Assembly: GCA_020831805.1 (NCBI GenBank)
Contig: JAFIFX010000004.1
Span: 1 to 64,000 of the forward strand
DNA: 64,000 bases
Reading direction: 5' to 3'
DNA from: Planctomycetota bacterium
GTDB lineage: Bacteria; Planctomycetota; Phycisphaerae; Phycisphaerales; UBA1924
The translations under genes and the position numbers were made by a program. Of the stretch, positions 40,339 through 47,511 are shown piece by piece. The notes beneath the pieces are model-generated. The model saw only the letters and a list, made by a program, of their open reading frames with translations. It made no database searches and was not told the origin of the DNA. Position 1 is the stretch's first letter, and every line of letters begins with the position of its first letter.

Positions 40339-41366
40339 AAACAAGCACGATGATCCTTTTGTCTGGCCTGCTGCCTGTCGTGCTGCTGGGCGCCGAAGCC
40401 GCCCACGCGGGCGGGCCCACGCACGCCTACATCATCGAGGGGTCCGGCTTCTTCAACGCGCCCGGCATCGAACTGGGACGCGTCGGGCTGGTGAACCTGT
40501 CCGACCCGAGCGATGTGCAGCTGCTGCCGATCGCGGCCAGCGACGCACGCTTCGGCGGGCTGGCGGTCCGGCCGGGCACCAACCAGCTCGTCGGCTTCGA
40601 GAACACGACCAACTCGCTGCGCCTGATCGACGCCGACCAGGGCGGCAACACGCTGGTCGACTCGGTCGGCTGGCTGGAACCGGGCGTGGCGGGGCTGACC
40701 TTCTCCAACGACGGGTCGGTGGCCTACGCGACGACCGCGGTGTCGGGCTTCGGGCGCATCGTCCGGGCCGACGCCGACACCGGCGCGGTGCTCGGGGTGC
40801 ACAACTTCCTCAATGTCAACTTCAGCTCGCTGGCCACCGTGCCCGACGGGCACCCGGTCTACCCGGCCGGGCAGGTCTGGGGCCTGGGGCTGTCCGGCAC
40901 CGGCGGCCTGCGCCTGTACCAGCTCGACCTGGACACCAACACGATCGTGTCGCAGCGGACCGTCACCGGCCTGACCTTCAACCCGCAGTTCGAGACCGGG
41001 CTGGACTGGGCCGCCGACGGCACGCTGTACGCCATCATCCAGGGCTTCCGCCAGCTCGCGCCGAACCAGTTCGAGGAGGTCTCGAGCAATCTCTACACGA
41101 TCGACCCCGCGACCGCCGCGGTCACGCACCGCGGCGTGGTGCAGGCCGACGGGTCCTGGGACGGCGCCAGCCTCGCGCTGATCGAGGGCGAACCGTGCCC
41201 GGCGGACCTGACCGGCGACGGCCAGGTCAACTTCTTCGACCTGGCGCTGTACCTGGACCTGTACAACGCCCAGGACCCCGCGGCTGACCTCGCCCCGCCG
41301 TTCGGGGTGTTCAACTTCTTCGACATCGCCGCCTACTTGGACCTGTACAACCAGGGCTGCCCCTGA
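40335..41366 (+). CDS. Secreted propeller-like protein with GC-type dockerin
   Basis: 343 residues. The signal peptide is VVLLGAEAAHA. The body is a WD40/YVTN-like propeller with phrases GGLAVRPGTNQLVGFE, GLTFSNDGSVAYATT and GLDWAADGTLYAI, resembling DUF4394/quinoprotein amine-dehydrogenase-like folds without clear catalytic residues. The dockerin has DLTGDGQVNFFD then DLAPPFGVFNFFD and ends NQGCP. The ATG overlaps the previous stop by 4 nt, so the two genes are coupled. Confidence 0.8.
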   Translation: MKTSTMILLSGLLPVVLLGAEAAHAGGPTHAYIIEGSGFFNAPGIELGRVGLVNLSDPSDVQLLPIAASDARFGGLAVRPGTNQLVGFENTTNSLRLIDADQGGNTLVDSVGWLEPGVAGLTFSNDGSVAYATTAVSGFGRIVRADADTGAVLGVHNFLNVNFSSLATVPDGHPVYPAGQVWGLGLSGTGGLRLYQLDLDTNTIVSQRTVTGLTFNPQFETGLDWAADGTLYAIIQGFRQLAPNQFEEVSSNLYTIDPATAAVTHRGVVQADGSWDGASLALIEGEPCPADLTGDGQVNFFDLALYLDLYNAQDPAADLAPPFGVFNFFDIAAYLDLYNQGCP

Positions 41367-41508
41367 TCGGCGGTCCGAGAACCGGCCCGCGGCGCGGCCC
41401 GGGGCCGACATTCCGTCGGGATCGCTGTGAACCGGGCCGGTTCGGGCCCACACTTGGCCGGGCTTGGTGCGCGCCGGCCCGACGCCGGCGGACGGGAGGA
41501 GTCTCGCG

Positions 41509-43011
41509 ATGACAACGCTGATCACGGCCATCATCGCCGGCCTGGCCCTGGCCCACGCGGACGCCCCGCGTGACGACGAGCCCCTGCCGCTGAACCTGAA
41601 CCTGGCCCAGACCCTGCTGCCCACCGCGTCGGAGGACCGGCTGGTCAAGCTGCTGATGATCGGCGACTCGCAGATGGGCCAGTCGGGCAACCGGCTCGCC
41701 GGGCAGGTCCAGAAGTGGGACCTGGACATCGTCGGGCGGCTGTACTCGTGCGAGTTCCAGGGCGGGGCGGGCGTGTACTTCACCAGCGTGACCGGCAGCG
41801 CGTACGGCGCGAACCTCTCGTCCCTGCGGCTCGGGCTGGGCGACGACCACGGCGACGGCAACACCGGCTCGCACTTCCACCATTCCCGCCGCTTCAGCGT
41901 GTTCGGCACCATCACGCCGGACTTCTCGCGGCTGGGCGTCATCGGCATGTCGCAGGGCGCGCCGACCCGCACCCCCGACTTCGACGCACGCAAGAACGCC
42001 CGCGTCGCGGTCTACGACCGCCCCGGCGGGTTCACACGCTTCCGCCTGGGCGAGCACCGCGGCGGCGCGAGCGGCCAGGCGACCGATTTCGGACAGCCCG
42101 GCGACCCGGGGTCGACCCTGACCGGCTCGGGCGCCGTGCGCTGGTACCAGCAGACGATCCGCCCGGCGGGCGAGCTGGGCCAGCCTGGGCAACTGCCGGT
42201 GGGCATCGAGATCATGGACAGCGACGGCGACGATACTGACCGGCCCCTGCACATCCTCGGTGCGTTGATCCACGACTCGCCGCAGGGCACGGCGTTTCCC
42301 GATCAGGGCCTGGTGGTCAGCCACATCTCCAGCCCGGGCTGGTCGGCGTACGACCACCTCAACACGCTGCGGGTCGACGCGATCGACGCGATGATCCAGA
42401 TGAACGAGGGCGTGGACCTGCTGATGGTCGTGCTGGGCCACAACCGCGAGGACGACTTCAACGCCAACACGAATCCCGAGGCGTATCCGATCAACCTCAA
42501 GGCGCTGGCCGACCTGATCGCCGACCGGCACGCCGCGCATGAACTACCCGCGCCGGAGGTGCTGTTTGTGGCGCCCTGGCCGCTGGGCACGCCCGACCGC
42601 AACGAGCGGCTCGCGTTCCAGACCCGCCAGCTCTACGAGTTGTGCGCCGAGCACGGGTACGGGTTCATCAACCTGTTCGACTTCTTCGGACGCCAGACGC
42701 TGGGAGGGTCGATGACCACGCCGCGGGGCTCGTTCACCTACACCATGGACGGCCCGGCGACCCACCCCGGCGACGCCGCCACCGCATCACTGCTGATGCA
42801 GGACATCGAGTGGCACTTCGACCCGGCCAACTGGCACAACCCCTGCCCGGCGGACCTGACCGGGGACGGGGTGCTCAACTTCTTTGATGTCGCGGCCTAC
42901 CTCGCCCTGTTCAACGCGGGCGACCCCGCGGCGGACCTGACCGGGGACGGCAAACTGAACTTTTTTGACCTGGCCGCCTACCTGCAGCTCTTCAATGCGG
43001 GATGCCCATAA
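41509..43011 (+). CDS. Secreted SGNH-hydrolase-like protein with GC-type dockerin
   Basis: 500 residues. The ATG at 41509 follows GGGAGGA by 8 nt. A signal peptide (ITAIIAGLALAHA) is followed by a domain with SGNH landmarks: block I serine in MIGDSQMGQSGN, an Asn in VVLGHNRED, and an Asp/His pair in MDGPATHPGD. These suggest an esterase or acyl hydrolase, but spacing differs from well-known members, so activity is uncertain. A Gly/His-rich insert (GDDHGDGNTGSHFHHSRR) could bind metal. The dockerin has two canonical loops (DLTGDGVLNFFD, DLTGDGKLNFFD) ending NAGCP. Confidence 0.75.
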   Translation: MTTLITAIIAGLALAHADAPRDDEPLPLNLNLAQTLLPTASEDRLVKLLMIGDSQMGQSGNRLAGQVQKWDLDIVGRLYSCEFQGGAGVYFTSVTGSAYGANLSSLRLGLGDDHGDGNTGSHFHHSRRFSVFGTITPDFSRLGVIGMSQGAPTRTPDFDARKNARVAVYDRPGGFTRFRLGEHRGGASGQATDFGQPGDPGSTLTGSGAVRWYQQTIRPAGELGQPGQLPVGIEIMDSDGDDTDRPLHILGALIHDSPQGTAFPDQGLVVSHISSPGWSAYDHLNTLRVDAIDAMIQMNEGVDLLMVVLGHNREDDFNANTNPEAYPINLKALADLIADRHAAHELPAPEVLFVAPWPLGTPDRNERLAFQTRQLYELCAEHGYGFINLFDFFGRQTLGGSMTTPRGSFTYTMDGPATHPGDAATASLLMQDIEWHFDPANWHNPCPADLTGDGVLNFFDVAAYLALFNAGDPAADLTGDGKLNFFDLAAYLQLFNAGCP

Positions 43012-43109
43012 CAGGCAGTCTGATCGTGTTTTGTACGGCATTACACCCAGATCGGTGTGGCGGGGGTGTCGGAAAAGTACCGGACCGCGGCCCGTCTGGC
43101 GGATTCGCT

Positions 43110-43138
43110 TTGAATCCCGGCCATGGGCCGGATAGGTT
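43110..43138 (+). promoter_or_regulatory. Promoter of the sugar dehydrogenase gene
   Basis: TTGAAT (43110-43115), 17 nt, TAGGTT (43133-43138), about 65 nt before the ATG at 43204. Confidence 0.55.
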
Positions 43139-43203
43139 GTAGGTGTGGGGTTCCCGGGCCGTCGGTCCGCGGGTTTCGAGTTTTTGACACGGAGACGAGA
43201 GCC

Positions 43204-44574
43204 ATGCTGAAATCTGTGATTGTCGGCGCCGCCCTGCTGACGGGCGCGACCCAGGCCGCCCAGGCCCAGTTGACCACCGAGATCTACCTGAGCGGGCTGA
43301 CCCGCCCGGTGTTCAACACCCACGCCGGCGACGGCTCGGGTCGGATGTTCATCGTCGAGCAGCCCGGGCGGATCCGCCTGGTCGACGCCGACGGCAACCT
43401 CCAGACCACACCGTTCCTGGACATCGTTTCCAGCGTGACCGGCGGCGTGTCCGGCGGGGACGAGCGCGGCCTGCTCGGCCTGGCCTTCCACCCCGATTAC
43501 GCCAACAACGGCCTGTTCTATGTCAACTACACCACCACGATCGCCGGCGTGCTCCGCACCGTGATCGACGAGTTCTCCGTCTCGAGCCTGAACCCCAACT
43601 TCGCCGACCCGAGCACCGGACGGCGCCTGATGACCATCAACCAGCCCTTCACCAACCACAACGGCGGCTGGATCGGCTTCGGCCCCGACGGCTACCTCTA
43701 CATCGCCATGGGCGACGGCGGGTCGGGCAACGACCCCGGCAACCGCGCCTCGAACCTCACCGTGCTGCTCGGCAAGCTGCTCCGCATCGATGTCGACAAC
43801 CAGGACCCCGGCCTCGAGTACGCAATCCCCGCCGACAACCCCTTCGTCGACAACGCCAACGCCCGCGACGAGATCTGGGCCTACGGCCTGCGCAACCCCT
43901 GGCGCACCAGCTTCGACCGGCTCACCGGCGACCTGTGGATCGCCGATGTCGGCCAGAACGCCCGCGAAGAGGTCAACTTCCAGCCCGCCGGCGATCCCGG
44001 CGGCCAGCACTACGGCTGGCGCTGCCGCGAGGGCACCATCCCCACCCCCGGCATCTCCGGCTGCCCGACCAGCAACCCCCTGTGGGTCGACCCGGTCCAC
44101 GACTACCCCCACAGCGATGGACGCTCGATCACCGGCGGCTATGCCTACCGCGGGTGCGAACTGGGTGAGGCGTACCAGGGCCTGTACTTCTTCTCCGACT
44201 ATGTCAGCGGGGCGGTCTGGTACCTGGACACCGACGACAACTTCAGCCGCACCACGCTGCTGACCACGAACCTGCGCGTCTCGTCGTTCGGCGAGGACGA
44301 GAACGGCGAGATCTACATCGCCGACCTGTTCACCGGCAACCTGCACAAGCTCGTCCTGGTCAACCCCGACCCGAGCAACTGCGAGCCGCCCTTCCCGGGC
44401 TGCAACCCCGCCGACCTGGCCGAGCCCTTCGGCGTGCTGAACTTCTTCGACCTGGCCGCCTACCTCGACCTGTTCAACGACGGCGACCTGGCCGCGGACT
44501 TCACCGGGGACGGCAAGCTGAACTTCTTCGACCTGGCCGCCTACCTGGACTACTTCAACGCCGGCTGCCCGTAA
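43204..44574 (+). CDS. PQQ-dependent sugar dehydrogenase-type propeller with GC-type dockerin
   Basis: 456 residues. A signal peptide (ALLTGATQAAQA-Q) is followed by a six-bladed propeller of the soluble glucose dehydrogenase (GSDH) family. Landmarks are RMFIVEQPGRIRLV, GLLGLAFHPDYANNGLFYVNY, NHNGGWIGFGPDGYLYIAMG and IWAYGLRNPWRTSFD. The His and Asp/Gly-rich loops that bind PQQ and calcium appear present. It would oxidise an aldose outside the cytoplasm, if PQQ is available. The dockerin order is reversed relative to neighbours: variant loop DLAEPFGVLNFFD first, canonical DFTGDGKLNFFD second, ending NAGCP. A terminator follows. Confidence 0.88.
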   Translation: MLKSVIVGAALLTGATQAAQAQLTTEIYLSGLTRPVFNTHAGDGSGRMFIVEQPGRIRLVDADGNLQTTPFLDIVSSVTGGVSGGDERGLLGLAFHPDYANNGLFYVNYTTTIAGVLRTVIDEFSVSSLNPNFADPSTGRRLMTINQPFTNHNGGWIGFGPDGYLYIAMGDGGSGNDPGNRASNLTVLLGKLLRIDVDNQDPGLEYAIPADNPFVDNANARDEIWAYGLRNPWRTSFDRLTGDLWIADVGQNAREEVNFQPAGDPGGQHYGWRCREGTIPTPGISGCPTSNPLWVDPVHDYPHSDGRSITGGYAYRGCELGEAYQGLYFFSDYVSGAVWYLDTDDNFSRTTLLTTNLRVSSFGEDENGEIYIADLFTGNLHKLVLVNPDPSNCEPPFPGCNPADLAEPFGVLNFFDLAAYLDLFNDGDLAADFTGDGKLNFFDLAAYLDYFNAGCP

Positions 44575-44600
44575 GCCCTTGACTCATAAAGACTTCTCAA

Positions 44601-44627
44601 GCCCGCCGGCCACGGCGGGCTTTTTTC
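44601..44627 (+). terminator. Rho-independent terminator after the sugar dehydrogenase gene
   Basis: GCCCGCC (44601-44607) pairs with GGCGGGC (44614-44620), followed by six T. Confidence 0.9.
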
Positions 44628-44654
44628 ATATCGCGGCGCGTGACCGGGCGAAAA

Positions 44655-44790
44655 TCCTCTCGCTCAGGTGAGAGAGCGGCTCCGCGGACCGTCGAGGTGG
44701 GTAGGACGGTCACCGCGGGGCCGCTCCAGTCGCTGGGGTCTATCCGAGAACCAGCCGAGTACCCGAGTTGGGCGTGACGGGCGTCACGCC
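44655..44790 (+). promoter_or_regulatory. Multi-hairpin region upstream of the protease gene
   Basis: Four hairpins follow one another in the 210-nt gap before the protease. (1) CTCTC/GAGAG within 44656-44674. (2) A 19-bp stem, 44675-44693 with 44705-44725, with one G-U pair and a 2-nt bulge around an 11-nt loop. (3) CCAG/CTGG at 44726-44736. (4) GGCGTGAC (44771-44778) with GTCACGCC (44783-44790). No T-run follows any of them. It could be a structured 5' leader or a small RNA; no known riboswitch consensus was recognised. Confidence 0.5.
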
Positions 44791-44837
44791 CCGGTCATGG
44801 TGCGCGTCAACGCACACCGCAAGCAGGAACAGGAACC

Positions 44838-47285
44838 ATGAAACGCACACAACACATCCTCTTCGTCATCGCGGCCGCGGGGGTCTGCACCGCCACGCTC
44901 GCGCAGCAACACCAGGCGCCCCGGTATCCGGCCCAGCCGGACGCCACGCGTCCGGTGCCGGTCGACTTCGAGGCGGGCCTGCCCGACGCCGGCCAGCCTT
45001 CGAACCAGCTCTTCGCCGACCGGCAGTTCTTCGACATGCCGCTGCCCGGCCCGGCGCACCCCCCGATCGATGCCATCCCGGCGATGCCCATACCCGAGAC
45101 CCCCGACGGCCTCGGCGTGCTGCCGCACGGCGTGCGCTGGGTCGATGTCGAGGACGGCATGACCTTCTTCGACGCGGAAACCGGCGAGTCGTTCGTGGTG
45201 CCGGTGCGCCTGCCCTCGGGCATGGAGGGCGGCGAGAGCGCCGCGGGCGAGTACCGGGGCGTGATGCCCTTCGACCCCAGCGACGAGTTCTGGCGCGGCT
45301 TCGGGACGATGACCGCCGCCGGCTCGCTGAGCACCTGGCCCCGCTCGGGCAATGTCAAGCTGATCATGCGGTTCACCGACCAGAACAACATCCAGCGCTG
45401 GTTCACCTGCTCGGGATCAATGTCCGACGCCGGCGTGGTGCTGACCGCGGCCCACTGCGTCTACGCACGCAACCCGCGCGTCAACGGCGTGAACATCAAC
45501 ATCTTCGACTGGGCCGATATCGTCTACATCTACCCCGCGTGGGACGGCAACGGCAATGTCTGGAACGCGCCGGGCAACAATGTCTACCAGAACTTCGGCT
45601 ACGCGTGGGGCACCTCGTTCCTGGCCGGGACCGGCTACATCAACGACGGCGACTTCGACCGCGACGCCGGCCTGATCCGCATCAACCGCGGCGGCGGCTC
45701 ACGGAATGTCGGCATGCTCACCGGCTGGTTCGGCTGGGCGTGGGGGCAGAGCTGCGGCACGATCCAGGGCCGCACCTATCACAACTTCTCGTACCCCGCC
45801 GAGAACTGCCCGACCGCCGGCCTGCACAACGGCCAGACCATGTACTACTGGAACGGCACCTGGGATTCCTGCCCCGGCAACCAGCTCCAGCTCAACACCG
45901 GCGGCAACTGCCTCGACACGGTCTGGGGCGGGATGTCCGGCTCGGGCGCGTACTACATCAACAACGACAACCGGCTCATGCACGCCGTCTGCTCGAACTC
46001 CAACCGCAACGACCGGGGCCGATACACCAAGCTCTGGGAAGCCTTCATCAACGACAAGACGGCCTTCGAGAACACCACCCGGACCAACAGCGAGGACTGG
46101 GAGCCGCTGATGCTCCGCGCCCGCGGCTCGACCACCGTCCGGGCCGGCAACCAGATGAACGACAGCCTCGACTTCCGCATGGTCAACGCGACCAACGCCA
46201 ACCCGCCGACCCGCGACTACACCGTCCGCGTCTACCTGTCGACCAACAACAACATCACGCCCTCGGACACCCTGCTGAACACCTGGGTCTGGACGAACCG
46301 AAACTTCGGCGCGATGGCCAATGTGAACTTCGTCGTGCCCGCGCCGACCATCCCGATCGACACGCCCCCCGGCAACTACTGGCTCGGCGTGATCATCGAC
46401 CCGAACCTGCCCGGCACCACCGCCAACGACGCCACCCGCCAGTGGGACGCGCAGCCGATCAGCGTGACCATCGGCCTGCCCGCGACCGCCGGCAGCCCGA
46501 ACCCGCCGCACAACTCCACGGGACGCAGCATCAACACCAACCTGTCCTGGGGCAGCGCCCCGCGGGCCAGCAGCTACCGCGTCCACTTCGGCACGACCAC
46601 CAACCCGCCCTTCCGCGGCACCACCACCAGCACGAGCTGGAGCCTCGCGCCGCTGAACTACAACACCCAGTACTACTGGCGCATCGACACGGTCAACTCC
46701 GCCGGCGTGACCACCGGGCCGACCTGGACCTTCCGCACCACCCTCGAGCCGCTGCCCGACCTCGTCGCTGAGCTGGCCAGCGTCGCCTCGGGCACCTACA
46801 TCCGCGGCACGAACATCAATGTCACCCACCGCACCCGGAACATCGGCACCGCCGCGAGCACCGGCACGACCGTCCAGTTCCGCGCCTCGACCAACAACAT
46901 CATCTCCGTCGTCGACACCCTGATGGACACCCGCAACTACGCCGGCCTGGCCCCGGGCGCCGCCCTGCAGGCGACCACCTCGGTCCAGATCCCGCCGACC
47001 CTCGCGCCGGGTAACTACTACATCGGGACCATGGTCTCCGAGCCGAACAACAACGAGCCGAACTTCAGCAACAACTGGATCTCCAGCACCAACACCATCA
47101 CCGTCGTGGACTGCCCAGCCGACTTCGCCCCACCCTACGGCGTGCTGAACTTCTTCGATCTCTCCGCCTTCCTCAACGCCTACAACAACCAGCACCCCTC
47201 GGCCGACCTGGCCCCGCCCTTCGGCGTGTTCAACTTCTTCGACATCTCGGCCTACCTCAGCCTGTTCAACCAGGGCTGCCCGTAA
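44838..47285 (+). CDS. Secreted trypsin-like serine protease with GC-type dockerin
   Basis: 815 residues. A signal peptide (VIAAAGVCTATLAQ) and a Pro-rich pro-region of about 140 residues precede a chymotrypsin-fold protease. The triad is His in VVLTAAHCV, Asp in FDRDAGLIRI and Ser in GGMSGSGAYY. After it come a CARDB-like Asn/Thr-rich domain, a fibronectin-III-like domain (SWGSAPRASSYRVHF; YYWRIDTVNSAG) and a second CARDB-like domain. The C-terminal dockerin has only variant loops (DFAPPYGVLNFFD and DLAPPFGVFNFFD) and ends NQGCP. It probably degrades extracellular or surface protein. A terminator follows. Confidence 0.88.
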   Translation: MKRTQHILFVIAAAGVCTATLAQQHQAPRYPAQPDATRPVPVDFEAGLPDAGQPSNQLFADRQFFDMPLPGPAHPPIDAIPAMPIPETPDGLGVLPHGVRWVDVEDGMTFFDAETGESFVVPVRLPSGMEGGESAAGEYRGVMPFDPSDEFWRGFGTMTAAGSLSTWPRSGNVKLIMRFTDQNNIQRWFTCSGSMSDAGVVLTAAHCVYARNPRVNGVNINIFDWADIVYIYPAWDGNGNVWNAPGNNVYQNFGYAWGTSFLAGTGYINDGDFDRDAGLIRINRGGGSRNVGMLTGWFGWAWGQSCGTIQGRTYHNFSYPAENCPTAGLHNGQTMYYWNGTWDSCPGNQLQLNTGGNCLDTVWGGMSGSGAYYINNDNRLMHAVCSNSNRNDRGRYTKLWEAFINDKTAFENTTRTNSEDWEPLMLRARGSTTVRAGNQMNDSLDFRMVNATNANPPTRDYTVRVYLSTNNNITPSDTLLNTWVWTNRNFGAMANVNFVVPAPTIPIDTPPGNYWLGVIIDPNLPGTTANDATRQWDAQPISVTIGLPATAGSPNPPHNSTGRSINTNLSWGSAPRASSYRVHFGTTTNPPFRGTTTSTSWSLAPLNYNTQYYWRIDTVNSAGVTTGPTWTFRTTLEPLPDLVAELASVASGTYIRGTNINVTHRTRNIGTAASTGTTVQFRASTNNIISVVDTLMDTRNYAGLAPGAALQATTSVQIPPTLAPGNYYIGTMVSEPNNNEPNFSNNWISSTNTITVVDCPADFAPPYGVLNFFDLSAFLNAYNNQHPSADLAPPFGVFNFFDISAYLSLFNQGCP

Positions 47286-47311
47286 GCCCGATCCCGATCC
47301 TTCGTTCCTGA

Positions 47312-47339
47312 CCCGGGGCCCATGAGCCCCGGGTTTTTT
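47312..47339 (+). terminator. Rho-independent terminator after the protease gene
   Basis: CCCGGGG (47312-47318) pairs with CCCCGGG (47327-47333), followed by six T. Confidence 0.9.
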
Positions 47340-47431
47340 CGTGGCCCCACGCCGACCGGGCTTCACCTGTGAAGATGGGCAAAGCGGGCAAAAAGTGGGC
47401 CGGATCATCGGTCAATTACCCCGCCCGAGTC

Positions 47432-47460
47432 TTGTTCTCCACACCCAAATCGGGTATTTT
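47432..47460 (+). promoter_or_regulatory. Promoter of the large repeat protein gene
   Basis: TTGTTC (47432-47437), 17 nt, TATTTT (47455-47460), about 50 nt before the ATG at 47512. Confidence 0.55.
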
Positions 47461-47511
47461 GCAGGCTGGCCCGGCGGTATCCGGCCGTCGGCACGAGAGG
47501 GATCCATTCCG

